In this document: positions 1-8,641 of the stretch, piece by piece
Position numbering within the stretch: the stretch's first letter is position 1
Layout of the letters: every line of letters begins with the position of its first letter
Assembly: GCA_002427045.1 (NCBI GenBank)
Contig: DIPO01000059.1
Span: forward strand, 116,487-175,903
Origin: Firmicutes bacterium UBA5486
GTDB lineage: Bacteria > Bacillota > UBA4882 > UBA10575
Reading direction: 5' to 3'
Length of the DNA stretch: 59,417 nucleotides
Made by a program: the position numbers and the translations under genes
The notes under the pieces: generated by a model
The model's input: the letters and a program-made list of their open reading frames with translations, nothing else
Databases searched by the model: none
What the model was told of the DNA's origin: nothing

Positions 1-21
1 CAATGACAACGCAAAAAGCCC
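1..21. repeat. End of a second copy of the 42.3-kb MITE-like element
   Basis: The first 21 bases are an exact reverse complement of 42274-42294, the left terminus of the palindromic element at 42274-42391. The rest of this copy would lie outside the window to the left. Confidence 0.6.
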
Positions 22-117
22 GATTAAGAATTAAAATTTAATTATTTTTCAATAGGCATTTTGATAGCAGCCAAATATATGCTTAAGATAAATATAAAAT
101 CCCTCATGATAGATAAA

Positions 118-142
118 GGCTGGTGTGGCGCGTGCACCAGCC
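118..142 (-). terminator. Hairpin terminator of the exported-protein pair
   Basis: A perfect 8-bp stem, GGCTGGTG pairing with CACCAGCC, lies 29 bases beyond the stop of the gene at 171-971. Reading the minus strand it is followed by a short T-rich stretch. It probably ends the 1946-to-171 transcript. Confidence 0.5.
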
Positions 143-170
143 AATTAGATGTATTTAAAGAAGGATTATA

Positions 171-971
171 TTAGAGAGTAAAAGCTCTTAGTGTTAGTCT
201 TCCATCGTAGCGCCCGTGGGCAATGTTACGTTGGTAAGGGATTCTAAATTGGTGATAAACCAAAGAGGACTGGCAAGCTAATTTTTCTGGAATGACATTA
301 ACGAGAGTATTGGGTGCGTCAAAATTGACAGTTGAACCAAAAGCTGCCCCATCGATACTACTTCTCATCTGGAGAGGAAGAAGATCAAGAGCATCAGGAG
401 AATCAGCCCGTGCATTGGTGGGGGCTAATGGCCCGGCTTGAACTTCGTACTTATAATTATCATTGGCATATAGTTCAACTTTGAAAAGGTCACAACCTTG
501 GATATATCTGCCGCTACCTGGTTCAATTTCAGCATTTCTGCCATGGCCAAGAGAGTTCCAGTCTTCATCAACATAGCCGCCGATCTCATTGTCAAAGGCT
601 AGAACATAGGAGTTAATTGTTCCAGCATTAGCAAAGGCTCCCGGGCCAAAGCTTTGCAGCATGGTCTGGCCTTGGTTTCCGGTGACTTTCATCTCTAAAT
701 AACAGGGGATAAAAGCCCAGGTTTGAAGGGTCATCTCTACTTCTTGACCATTTGTTTTATCATTATTATCAAAGTGATACCCGGAGCGATTCATAGGAAC
801 ATTGTCATACTTACCGTTTTGATCAATTTTTGTCCAGATAATAACACCATCGTCTTTTACATGATTCTGATAGTTTTCCCCCGGAATGCCGTCAATGGGG
901 CTTTCGGCAAAAATACTGACGGAGATAGTAACAAGCATTATGATTAATAAAAAGATGCTGGTTTTTTTCAT
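171..971 (-). CDS. Exported protein of unknown function
   Basis: This 266-residue protein has a clear signal peptide: KK at the N-terminus, then a hydrophobic stretch of about 16 residues ending in a likely VSIFA cleavage site. The mature part is hydrophilic, rich in Asn, Gly and Asp, and shows no family I recognise. The start is the second of two nearby ATGs (the first is at 980): the AGGAAGG ribosome binding site touches the first ATG and sits about 9 bases before the second. It lies about 90 bases downstream of the other exported protein on the same strand, so the two probably form an operon for secreted or cell-surface proteins. A hairpin follows the stop. Confidence 0.75.
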   Translation of the reverse strand: MKKTSIFLLIIMLVTISVSIFAESPIDGIPGENYQNHVKDDGVIIWTKIDQNGKYDNVPMNRSGYHFDNNDKTNGQEVEMTLQTWAFIPCYLEMKVTGNQGQTMLQSFGPGAFANAGTINSYVLAFDNEIGGYVDEDWNSLGHGRNAEIEPGSGRYIQGCDLFKVELYANDNYKYEVQAGPLAPTNARADSPDALDLLPLQMRSSIDGAAFGSTVNFDAPNTLVNVIPEKLACQSSLVYHQFRIPYQRNIAHGRYDGRLTLRAFTL

Positions 972-1061
972 ACTATTCATCCTTCCTGGTTTGTTTTATA
1001 TTACAAACCGGTTTTACGCGCCTTTACCGGTGTGCAACCTTTTTATTGCGGTTATACTTCA

Positions 1062-1946
1062 TTACTCATTGGTTTGACCGGAGAGATAGATTACTAAGGA
1101 ATGGGTGCCAGTTGGATAAAGGTGCCAATCCAAGATCGAAGCGCTAAACCAAAGTTCAGTCCAGTATTTTTCGGGTTCAGAACCATCCCCGGATATGGTG
1201 GGAGAACCGGATGCTACCAGTTTAAACCCTTCGTTTGGAAAGAAGCTTTCCTTAAAACTCTTATCTTTGCTTGACTTAGAAATAGAGACTTCAATCGGAA
1301 AAGACGATCTTTCAAAGATTCTTTTTTCTCCAAATCTGAGAAAGAGACACCAAGGAGCGTTTGAAGCGAGTAAAATACGTATTGGTTCTGTTGTTTGCAA
1401 ACCAATCCCAGTTAATGAAGGGATATGGTTAAAAATTATCTTTGGATTAGGGGTAGCGGTTTTGAACCGGATCCAAGGTAACAGATTGATTTTTAGGAAT
1501 ATAGGTATTCGCTCAGAATTACCAGTGGAGTCTTGATAAACTGCATAAATATATCCTTGATATTCACCGGGCAGATCGGAGGGGTTGAATTCAATATTAA
1601 TCAAGAAGTCAGCAGTTTTTCCGCAGACTACGGAATCTTGTCCTAAATTATTGGTGGTTAATTGTAAAGGTTGATTTACCGAAACCGTCTGCTGCTGGTA
1701 GGTGAAGGTAATCCTTTCCTGCGGAATAGTTTTACCTGTACTAAGATCCACAGGAGAAGAGCAGTCAAAACTAAGCGTTTGGGTATTGTAAACCGGTAGA
1801 GAAAAAGATAAGGATACAATACTTTTTTCAAACGCTTTGATATCTCTAAAATTTAGAATTAGTGGTGGGTTGGCTAAGGCGGGTGAAAAAGAGAAAAAAG
1901 CAAAACATAAGATTATTACGAATAGGCTAGAGATCCTCTTTCGCAT
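1062..1946 (-). CDS. Exported protein, probably beta-rich, unknown function
   Basis: This is a 294-residue protein with a textbook signal peptide: MRKR, a hydrophobic core, then a cleavage site near SPALA at residues 20-25. The mature protein is rich in alternating hydrophobic and polar residues, as in secreted beta-sandwich proteins, but no known motif is visible. The open frame extends upstream to 2105, but the start at 1946 is supported by a GGAGGT ribosome binding site 7 bases before the ATG and by the signal peptide beginning there. It is the first gene of a probable two-gene operon with the exported protein at 171-971. I do not recognise the family. Confidence 0.75.
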   Translation of the reverse strand: MRKRISSLFVIILCFAFFSFSPALANPPLILNFRDIKAFEKSIVSLSFSLPVYNTQTLSFDCSSPVDLSTGKTIPQERITFTYQQQTVSVNQPLQLTTNNLGQDSVVCGKTADFLINIEFNPSDLPGEYQGYIYAVYQDSTGNSERIPIFLKINLLPWIRFKTATPNPKIIFNHIPSLTGIGLQTTEPIRILLASNAPWCLFLRFGEKRIFERSSFPIEVSISKSSKDKSFKESFFPNEGFKLVASGSPTISGDGSEPEKYWTELWFSASILDWHLYPTGTHSLVIYLSGQTNE

Positions 1947-2265
1947 GCAAACCTCCATTAAAAAAATATTGCTTTTGCACAAGACAACTATTTTAATGGA
2001 TCTTATGTTCCAGAAAAAAAAAGATGCATAAATTCTAAAAAATATTTTTGGATTTACCCCAGAAATTTTTGGAGTGTGGAGATTTAAAAAAGCTTTTACC
2101 CCCACAATTAAGATAGTTATGCAATTCCCTTATGTAATTTCCCCTAGTAAAAAAAGACTAAAATAATATATTAGCCTTTTTTGAGTTCTTGATTATATGC
2201 CAAATTCAATATATAATTGAAACAAATTAGATTTTTTGTTGGTGTGTCTGGAGGGGGCTGAATCC

Positions 2266-3093
2266 TTGAATGTAAGAAGGCAATGTCTAGTAATTTTTAT
2301 ATTACTATTTATCGTAAGTAGTTTCTGTGGAGGAATGGCAGCAACAAATATTGCTAACCAAAATCTTAGAAAGAAGACAGAAGGAAAAGGGTTTGGAAGT
2401 ATTAACAAGACAGTTCTTCGTGGAGGATCTTGTATCCTGGGGGGGAGGGCATCTTCTGCTTTTCAGCAAATAATTACTTATGATCAAAAGACCGGCCTCC
2501 ATCGAGTGGAGTATGATTCGGCGATTTATATGTTAAAGGCAGAATTAGATGCCAATCTACAAGTTAAACATAGTGAATGGCAGACTACTAATAGTGCACT
2601 TATTAAACGTTTAGGCCATGATAAAAGGGTTACATATTATGATCCGGAAGAAGAGGTCTTAAAGATTGAATATTATAAAGGGGACAGGATCAAAGAGGCC
2701 AAAAAATTTAGTTATAATAAAGATATCCTTGATAGTGATCTAATATATTTATATTTAAATAAAATATTAACAACCGACAATCAAGGCGCAACCTGTGATA
2801 TTCTCTTAAAATCCCGCGGCTTGAAGATCAATGTAGCATTCCATCAACTCTCAACAAAAGATTTGCTAGATTTTACTCCTCAATATTCTTTTTTAGAGGA
2901 ATTTCGAGGCTTTGCTCAAAAGATTGGGGAAGAAGGAGAAGAACTGGATGTATATGTAATGAATCTAACTGGAGTCCCTAAACTTCTCTTTCCCCATAAA
3001 TATTACTTGGCTTTCAAAAAAACCACCCCCCGCCAGTTTGTGGCTTATTGGGGCGGCGCACCTAAAGAGGCAGAGTTTACCTTTATTGAATAG
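2266..3093 (+). CDS. Exported protein of unknown function (DUF3108/DUF6134-like appearance)
   Basis: This is a 275-residue protein with an N-terminal hydrophobic segment at about residues 6-22, followed by GGMAA, consistent with a signal peptide. The probable start is TTG at 2266, which has a GGAGGGGG ribosome binding site 8-9 bases upstream. The frame is open to 2236, but nothing there looks like a better start. The body resembles the secreted beta-barrel proteins annotated as DUF3108 or DUF6134 in overall pattern (repeated short strands, conserved KIEYYKG-like stretch). That is only a resemblance and I cannot confirm it. It is divergent from the exported-protein pair at 171-1946. Confidence 0.65.
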   Translation: MNVRRQCLVIFILLFIVSSFCGGMAATNIANQNLRKKTEGKGFGSINKTVLRGGSCILGGRASSAFQQIITYDQKTGLHRVEYDSAIYMLKAELDANLQVKHSEWQTTNSALIKRLGHDKRVTYYDPEEEVLKIEYYKGDRIKEAKKFSYNKDILDSDLIYLYLNKILTTDNQGATCDILLKSRGLKINVAFHQLSTKDLLDFTPQYSFLEEFRGFAQKIGEEGEELDVYVMNLTGVPKLLFPHKYYLAFKKTTPRQFVAYWGGAPKEAEFTFIE

Positions 3094-3157
3094 TAGAAAC
3101 AGTTTTTTGAACGGCTTTTACTAATATAGGTTAAGTTCCTTACTATATTCAACCAAA

Positions 3158-3545
3158 TTAATCAATTTGCGGTGGATGACATTGTTGTATTCCACTCCTG
3201 GTACCCCCTACAAGATTATCCAAATATATTTTTTCCAGTTTTAATAATTTTTGAACATAATTATACTGTTTGATGGTGTTTAAATAAAAATTAATAAAGA
3301 TCTCAGGGTCAGAACACAGGATCACTATGGTTTAAGACAGCAAGGTCAATGGAGTAATTCTTAAAAATAGTTATTAAATCAGAGATTATTGGTGCTAGAT
3401 CTAAAGGTACGTCCGTAAATAATATTCCCAAATCAAGATCGCTATCCTGACGGGAATTACCTTGGGCACGTGAGCCAAATAATAAGATCATCTTAATTCC
3501 ATGTTTTTTAGCTAAAGAATTTAGCTTATTTTTATAATACTCCAT
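3158..3545 (-). pseudogene. Decayed MNT-type nucleotidyltransferase (antitoxin family)
   Basis: The intact N-terminal part (3545 to about 3320) encodes LLFGSRAQG followed by SDLDLG, the G-S-x(n)-D-x-D signature of minimal nucleotidyltransferases, including MntA-type antitoxins of HEPN/MNT pairs. Translation stops early at 3309. A second frame continues from about 3330 to 3158 and encodes SDPEIFINFYLNTIKQY, which looks like the usual C-terminal tail of the same family. The join lacks the expected middle segment, so an internal deletion with frame change is the simplest reading. A ribosome binding site (AGGGGAT) supports the start at 3545. No intact HEPN partner lies beside it. A decayed HEPN gene is found at 22.8-23.1 kb. 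Confidence 0.6.
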
Positions 3546-3735
3546 AAAAACCAATCCCCTACTATCTTTGTCTTCAGTTTACCATATCCTAGGTAAGGAT
3601 TCAATAAAGGATTATACAGTGATCGCGTCGAGACACTGTAGTTTTTTTGGAATCCCACATAAACGACATGCAGCTTAGACAGTATTTTGCGGTTAAATCT
3701 TAATAGAATTAAAAACAAAAGTAGCTACAAATAAG

Positions 3736-3780
3736 AAAAAATTCAGTGATTCGCTTTTATTGAATCACTGAATTTTTTTT
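3736..3780. terminator. Bidirectional intrinsic terminator
   Basis: A perfect 12-bp stem (3741-3752 with 3762-3773) is flanked by A-tracts on the left and an 8-T tract on the right. It can therefore stop transcription in both directions. It overlaps the stop codon of the minus-strand gene at 3779-4357. Confidence 0.85.
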
Positions 3781-4357
3781 AATAGTTCATACATCTACAC
3801 CTAAACTGTTCCGGGAACTGTTGGACAATACCTTCGGACATCGCATCCGCCATTGTTAAAGCCTGCTGTTCAACCATATCATAGAGGGCAATATCTTTCT
3901 CGTAATCCTTATTGAGTCTGGCTATAGCTTCGCTTTCAGTGAGTATCAAGTGCTCGTGAAGCATAGTCATGAAGGTTTCCTTGGAAAAATAGGAATTGAT
4001 GTAATTGAGAAAAGCGGCGATTTCATCAGCATTGGCAAACCATCTTTTTTCTGCATCAGTGACTGCTACACAATCATGGGCTTTGGTTGCCTTCACAAGT
4101 TCAGCGGCAATTACCAGATGTTCAGTGAGTAGTTTGGCAAATTCAGAAGATTTTTCTTCACCATAAAGGGGTAGGAGCGCTGCTTTAAAATCCAAAGGAT
4201 TCCGGAGCAGACGTTTGGTTACAAACCCTAAATCAGCTAAATCTTCGGCAATGCTAATGATTACCATTCTAGTCCAGGCCACATGTTGTTCCCAGAGCAT
4301 ACGCATGGTATTTATAAGCTCTAATTCTGCTTTGCTAATTCCATGTTGGCAATACAT
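3779..4357 (-). CDS. Conserved helical protein of unknown function
   Basis: This 192-residue protein is predicted to be almost entirely alpha-helical, with regularly spaced His, Glu and Asp residues in long amphipathic segments (WEQHVAWTR, LLTEHLVIAAELV, MLHEHLILTESEA). The pattern recalls hemerythrin-like or DUF2935-like four-helix bundles. Proteins of this type are common in Bacillota and have no established role. Whether it binds metal cannot be decided by eye. The start has a GGGGG ribosome binding site 8 bases upstream, and the stop codon lies inside a strong bidirectional terminator. It appears monocistronic. Confidence 0.75.
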   Translation of the reverse strand: MYCQHGISKAELELINTMRMLWEQHVAWTRMVIISIAEDLADLGFVTKRLLRNPLDFKAALLPLYGEEKSSEFAKLLTEHLVIAAELVKATKAHDCVAVTDAEKRWFANADEIAAFLNYINSYFSKETFMTMLHEHLILTESEAIARLNKDYEKDIALYDMVEQQALTMADAMSEGIVQQFPEQFRCRCMNY

Positions 4358-4635
4358 ATAATAACCCCCTTTACTAATAGATTATGACTAGCAAAACTGG
4401 AAAGTCCGTATCTAGAGGCAGATCTAATTGTGAGATAAAAATATTATGTACATTATAAGTATTATGGCTTATTCCTTAAGTTAGTAAATTAAACCTACTC
4501 AAAGGGAAAAGGAGGTTATTGTGGAATATATTATCAAAAGAATGAAAGGGGAGAGGCTTGAAAACAGCTTTTCCGCAATAAGAGAAAGCAGTACTAATTA
4601 AAGTATGGCAAATATCTTGGAGGTGAAGGCTTTTT

Positions 4636-5073
4636 ATGAATAAAAAAACACAGATTAAAATATTATTGGAGATTATTGGTATTTTACTATTAGCAACTTC
4701 TTTGCCTGTCATAGGTAATTTCGATTTTCAGGGTAATTTAGATTATGTACATATATTAAAAGATGAAACAATATGGGATTTTACCGGGAATGTTTATAGA
4801 TGTTATTATAATGTTATTATAGAAATAGTTGAGGATGCGAATGAGTGTTGTTGCGATCTTATATATTCCCCCCCTGAAGAAGAAGCAGAGTTCTTAAAAA
4901 TAACATTAACCAAAGCGGATGGATCATCGGTAAATATAGATAAAGAAGAAATGGTTAATGAAACTCTTTTAAAGGAGAACGAAAGGAAAATAAGTTATAA
5001 GTTCGATGATAGAACCAGAGGATTATTACTTAGCTCAAGAATTAATAAACAGGGCAGATTATATAATAAATAA
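4636..5073 (+). CDS. Small exported or membrane-anchored protein, unknown function
   Basis: This 145-residue protein begins with KK and a hydrophobic segment of about 18 residues that could be a signal peptide or an anchor. A GGAGGTG ribosome binding site precedes the ATG with normal spacing. The mature part contains a CCC triplet at about residues 72-74 and is otherwise acidic and Lys-rich. I recognise no family. The upstream 256 bases (4380-4635) hold no gene I can support. Confidence 0.6.
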   Translation: MNKKTQIKILLEIIGILLLATSLPVIGNFDFQGNLDYVHILKDETIWDFTGNVYRCYYNVIIEIVEDANECCCDLIYSPPEEEAEFLKITLTKADGSSVNIDKEEMVNETLLKENERKISYKFDDRTRGLLLSSRINKQGRLYNK

Positions 5074-5159
5074 TGAAAGTTTACTTATAGTGAAATAAGT
5101 TTGCTCTACAAATGTTTTTTACTTTATTGGATTATTGGAAGGAATGGCAAGTCTTAAGG

Positions 5160-5423
5160 TTACCAGAGATTATGGGTTTTCGCGCAACTAATTAAAGCCT
5201 CTATCACTTGATCTTCATCTTTACCCTCTGCTTTAATGATAATTTTGTCGTTTTGTGAAACGCCTAGGCTTAGTAAACCAAGTAAACTTTTAAGGTTTGT
5301 TTCCTGGCCTTCTTTTTCAACAGTGATCTTACTTTTAAATTTAGAAACGGCGTTTACCAGTACCGAAGCTGGCCGGGCATGTAAACCAGTGGCAGTTTTA
5401 ATAGTTACTTTCAACTCTCTCAT
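5160..5423 (-). CDS. ptsH: Phosphocarrier protein HPr
   Basis: This is an 87-residue HPr, the soluble phosphocarrier that takes phosphate from Enzyme I and passes it to EIIA domains. The active-site His15 lies in TGLHARPA, and Ser46 (KSLLGLL) is present, so regulation by HPr kinase/phosphorylase is possible as in other Bacillota. The ATG at 5423 is preceded by AAGGGGTGG and gives the family's usual length. It lies 42 bases downstream of ptsI on the same strand. The order ptsI-ptsH is the reverse of the common ptsH-ptsI arrangement. It is presumably expressed from the antiterminated ptsI promoter. Confidence 0.95.
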   Translation of the reverse strand: MRELKVTIKTATGLHARPASVLVNAVSKFKSKITVEKEGQETNLKSLLGLLSLGVSQNDKIIIKAEGKDEDQVIEALISCAKTHNLW

Positions 5424-5465
5424 TAATACCACCCCTTAATTTTCATAAGTTATATTATGGGAAGA

Positions 5466-7196
5466 CTATAAGGTTTTATTATCCATATTAAGTTGAGCGG
5501 AAATTGCTAAATAATCCTTGATTTCTTCAGAAGTAGAAAGCGTAAGAACCTTTTGAGTAAGAATTTTCATCTCTTCCGGTTCTAACCTGCCAAGAATATT
5601 TTTTACCTTTAAAAGTGATGCCGGACTCATACTCAAGGTATCAAGCCCCAAACCAATTAAAAGTGGTATAAAGTACGGATCGCCTGCCATCTCCCCGCAC
5701 ATACTTACAGGTATTCCCTGTTGATGAGCATTGTCGATTATCATTTTGATCAGCCTTAAGATTGCGGGGTGGAAGGGATCGTAGAGGTAGGAGATTTGTT
5801 CATTCATGCGATCAACAGCTAAGGTATATTGAATTAAGTCATTGGTACCAATACTAAAAAAATCTACTTCTTGGGCAAAAAGGTCAGAAATAATGGCAGT
5901 TGAAGGGATTTCTACCATAATGCCAAAAGGTACATCTTCACGTATATTATGGCCTTCCTTAATTAATTCTGCCTTGACCTCTTCGGCAAGTGAACGAGCT
6001 GTCCGATACTCTTCTAAACTGGAGATCATGGGAAACATTATTTTAAGATCCCCATCAACAGAAGCCCGGTAAAGGGCACGTAATTGTGTCCGGAAAAGAT
6101 CTTTTTCCTTAAGGCATAATCGGATCGCTCTACAGCCTAAAAATGGGTTCATCTCGTATTCTAGGGGCAGGTAAGGTAGTTTTTTATCTCCGCCAATATC
6201 AAGGGTACGGATGACTACGGATTTTCCTTCCATTTTGTGCAGGACTTCTTTATAAGCCTGATACTGCTCTTCTTCTGAAGGGAGCGTATCTTGGTTCATA
6301 AACAGATACTCAGTTCGGAAAAGGCCGATGCCTTCTGCCCCATATTCTAAAGCTTTGGTAAGTTCCCAAGGTTCTCCAATATTAGCTAACAGATTAATTC
6401 TTCTCCCATCTTTAGTTTGCGCGGGAGAATCTTTAAGACGGATAAGGGAGTTTCTTTCTCTTAGTTGTTCTTCTTGCTTGAGCCGGTACTTTTGAATGGT
6501 TTCCGGATCAGGATTTAAGAAGACTTCTCCATGCTCACCATCGATAATAAGTAGATCATCATTTTTCACAGCTTTTGTGATGTTTCCCAGCCCAACCACG
6601 GCAGGAAGTTCCATCGAACGGGCGATGATGGCGGTATGTGAGGTTGGCCCTCCAAGATCTGTGATCAAACCGAGAACTTTGTCCAGCGGTAATTGAGCAG
6701 TATCAGATGGAGTAAGCTCAGTAGAAATAATGATGCATTCATCTTTAATCATAGTACTTGTAAAGGGTTTTTCTCCTAACAGAAAAAGAAGAATGTGATT
6801 ACCAACATCTTTAAGATCAGCAACCCTCTCCCTCATATAGTCATTATCGGTCTGAGCCAACAGGTTGATATAAAAGTTAAGAGTTGTTTCCAGGGCAAAC
6901 TCAGCATTAACTTTTTCTTGTTCAATTTGTGAAGAGACAGTATTAATTAACTCCGGATCTTCAAGAATTGTTTGATGAGCTTTTAAAATTTCTGCGGTCT
7001 CATCCTGATGATCATCGCGGGAAGAAATAATCATCTTTTTTACGTGTGCTTTAGCTTTCTTAATAGCTTGGAAGAAACGTTCCTGTTCTGCCACAGGGTT
7101 TACAATTTCCCTTTTTTCAATAATATAATGCTTTTTGGTTAGGAGAAAAGCTTTGCCGATTGCGATTCCAGATGAAGCAGGTACCCCTTTGTACAT
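5466..7196 (-). CDS. ptsI: PTS Enzyme I (phosphoenolpyruvate-protein phosphotransferase)
   Basis: This 576-residue Enzyme I phosphorylates HPr from phosphoenolpyruvate. The swivelling-domain phosphohistidine motif GGPTSHTAIIARS lies near residue 190, as in other Enzyme I proteins. The C-terminal PEP-binding barrel is complete (GIGLFRTEYLFMN, the FSIGTNDLIQYTLA motif, then SMCGEMAGD). The start at 7196 gives MYKGVPASSGIAIGKA, the family's usual N-terminus, with AGAGGGA upstream. The open frame reaches 7244, but that part overlaps the leader terminator. It is the first gene of ptsI-ptsH and is divergent from glcT-nagE. Its leader carries an antiterminator target, so expression is inferred to depend on the GlcT-like protein. 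Confidence 0.97.
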   Translation of the reverse strand: MYKGVPASSGIAIGKAFLLTKKHYIIEKREIVNPVAEQERFFQAIKKAKAHVKKMIISSRDDHQDETAEILKAHQTILEDPELINTVSSQIEQEKVNAEFALETTLNFYINLLAQTDNDYMRERVADLKDVGNHILLFLLGEKPFTSTMIKDECIIISTELTPSDTAQLPLDKVLGLITDLGGPTSHTAIIARSMELPAVVGLGNITKAVKNDDLLIIDGEHGEVFLNPDPETIQKYRLKQEEQLRERNSLIRLKDSPAQTKDGRRINLLANIGEPWELTKALEYGAEGIGLFRTEYLFMNQDTLPSEEEQYQAYKEVLHKMEGKSVVIRTLDIGGDKKLPYLPLEYEMNPFLGCRAIRLCLKEKDLFRTQLRALYRASVDGDLKIMFPMISSLEEYRTARSLAEEVKAELIKEGHNIREDVPFGIMVEIPSTAIISDLFAQEVDFFSIGTNDLIQYTLAVDRMNEQISYLYDPFHPAILRLIKMIIDNAHQQGIPVSMCGEMAGDPYFIPLLIGLGLDTLSMSPASLLKVKNILGRLEPEEMKILTQKVLTLSTSEEIKDYLAISAQLNMDNKTL

Positions 7197-7220
7197 CTTA
7201 ATCCCTCTTTTCATGATAAG

Positions 7221-7289
7221 AAATAAAAAGGCATTAACCGGCACCTCAAAAGGTTTAGGTTAATGCCTGGATTACCAGTAACACACCTG
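7221..7289 (-). promoter_or_regulatory. RAT/terminator antitermination leader of ptsI-ptsH
   Basis: On the minus strand, 7289-7258 carries a sequence with GTGTTACTGG and CCAGGCAT arms. This resembles the ribonucleic antiterminator (RAT) targets bound by GlcT-type proteins. It overlaps the 5' arm of an 11-bp perfect stem (7258-7268 with 7229-7239), followed on the minus strand by a T-rich tract (7228-7221). Such an overlap of RAT and terminator is the standard architecture of BglG/GlcT-controlled leaders. The gene for such a protein starts 380 bases away on the other strand. Confidence 0.85.
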
Positions 7290-7307
7290 TTTTTATTATT
7301 TACTTAT

Positions 7308-7336
7308 ATTTTACACAATTACAAGCAATTTTGCAA
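7308..7336 (-). promoter_or_regulatory. Sigma-A-type promoter of ptsI-ptsH
   Basis: On the minus strand a TTGCAA -35 box (7336-7331) is separated by exactly 17 bases from a TAAAAT -10 box (7313-7308). The predicted start of transcription lies just before the RAT/terminator leader, as expected. Confidence 0.65.
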
Positions 7337-7574
7337 CAAAATCTTTTAAGCTTGGATTGCATAATTTATTTCGCAGCCTGTTGCAAGTCTTTTGATACTC
7401 GTGTTAAACGACAACCTCTGTAAGCTAGTCCGGTATTTTCTTTGATTTCAATAGAACACTTTCTCAATCAGATAAATTGTTAGGCTATTCCTAGCAGACC
7501 AATCTAAGCCAGATGCGTGTTAACTGATTATACATTAAATAATCCGAAAAGATCTTAAAAAACATAAGAAATGA

Positions 7575-7601
7575 TTGCAAAATACAAAAGCATGTTATAA
7601 T
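7575..7601 (+). promoter_or_regulatory. Probable promoter of glcT
   Basis: An extended -10 box (TGTTATAAT, with TATAAT at 7596-7601) lies 66 bases before the glcT start codon. A TTGCAA candidate -35 box is at 7575-7580 with a short 15-base spacer. Confidence 0.5.
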
Positions 7602-7666
7602 GTAGATAAAAAGTTAATATAAATTTAAGTAAAAAGGTTGCTATTAAATCGTCGGGGGTGTTATTT

Positions 7667-8509
7667 TTGCCGGCGGATTATAATGTAATTAAAGTATTCA
7701 ATAATAATGTGGTTTTAGCTAAAAATGTAGGGACCGAGAAAATATTAATTAAAAAGGGAATTGGTTTTCGTGCTAAAGTTGGTGATCGGATTCCTATTAA
7801 TACCGAATTTGAACGTGTTTTTGTAATAGAGAATCCTGAGACTAGTTTAAAGTTTAATCAATTAATAACTAGAATTGATGATAAGCTAGTGGGAATCTGT
7901 GAAGAGGTTTTACATATGATTTGTTTAGCAACCGGAGAAAAACTTGATGAGGACATGCATATAAGATTGACTGATCATATAGCTTTTACAATTTATCGTA
8001 TCCAAAAGAATGATAAGATTGACAACCCGTTTATGATTGAGATCGAAACCTTATACAGAAAGGAAATGGAGATTGCCAGAGAAGCGATTAAATTGCTTGA
8101 AAAAGCTTTAAATATCAGCATACCTGATGAAGAAGCCGGCTTTATTGCCCTTCATATCCATTCTTTAAAATCAAAAGACAAACTGTCGAATACTATTAAA
8201 TATGCTTATATTTGTAATTCGGCAATTGAAATTATCGAAGATGAACTGGGAATAGAGATTGATCGTACATCAATTGATTATGCACGGTTTGCTTCTCATA
8301 TCCGTTATGCAGTGGAGAGAATTCTGAAGAATATTACAATTAAAAATGAATTGCTTTCGGTGATCAAGAAGACCTATAAAGATTCATATAAACTGGCGAA
8401 GGTAGTAAGAAAGATGATGGAAGAAGAGCTTTACACGAGAGTACCTGAGGAAGAAGTTGGTTATCTTACTTTGCATATTGAAAGATTAAAAAATGCTATT
8501 GACAAATAA
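7667..8509 (+). CDS. glcT: BglG/GlcT-family transcriptional antiterminator
   Basis: This 280-residue protein has the usual three-part layout of BglG/LicT/GlcT proteins. An N-terminal RNA-binding (CAT) domain of about 60 residues (VIKVFNNNVVLA) is followed by two PTS regulatory domains with conserved His residues (FIALHIHSLKSKDK and YLTLHIERLKNA). It prevents termination in leaders carrying RAT targets and is controlled by PTS phosphorylation. The TTG at 7667 is the best start: it has GGGGG 8 bases upstream and gives a normal N-terminus. The frame also contains a GTG at 7658 overlapping that site. RAT-like leaders precede both ptsI and nagE, so it probably controls both units. Confidence 0.9.
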   Translation: MPADYNVIKVFNNNVVLAKNVGTEKILIKKGIGFRAKVGDRIPINTEFERVFVIENPETSLKFNQLITRIDDKLVGICEEVLHMICLATGEKLDEDMHIRLTDHIAFTIYRIQKNDKIDNPFMIEIETLYRKEMEIAREAIKLLEKALNISIPDEEAGFIALHIHSLKSKDKLSNTIKYAYICNSAIEIIEDELGIEIDRTSIDYARFASHIRYAVERILKNITIKNELLSVIKKTYKDSYKLAKVVRKMMEEELYTRVPEEEVGYLTLHIERLKNAIDK

Positions 8510-8555
8510 TAATTTATTAACTATACTGTAAATAAAAGTACATAAAATATTATTA

Positions 8556-8612
8556 AACAGCGTGCAACTATTTAGGCAAGAGCTGGAAGAGTTTTCTTTC
8601 GGCTCTTTTTTG
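8556..8612 (+). promoter_or_regulatory. RAT/terminator antitermination leader of nagE
   Basis: A RAT-like sequence at about 8556-8586 (GCGTGCAACTA then TTAGGCAAGAG) overlaps a terminator hairpin at about 8580-8604. The hairpin stem has GAGC and GGAAGA arms pairing with TCTTTC and GCTC, followed by a T-run to 8611. The target resembles the one before ptsI in its GTG, AACT and AGGCA positions. It sits between glcT and the transporter gene. Confidence 0.8.
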
Positions 8613-8641
8613 TTTCTAAAATAAAAAAGGAGGTCTTAAAA

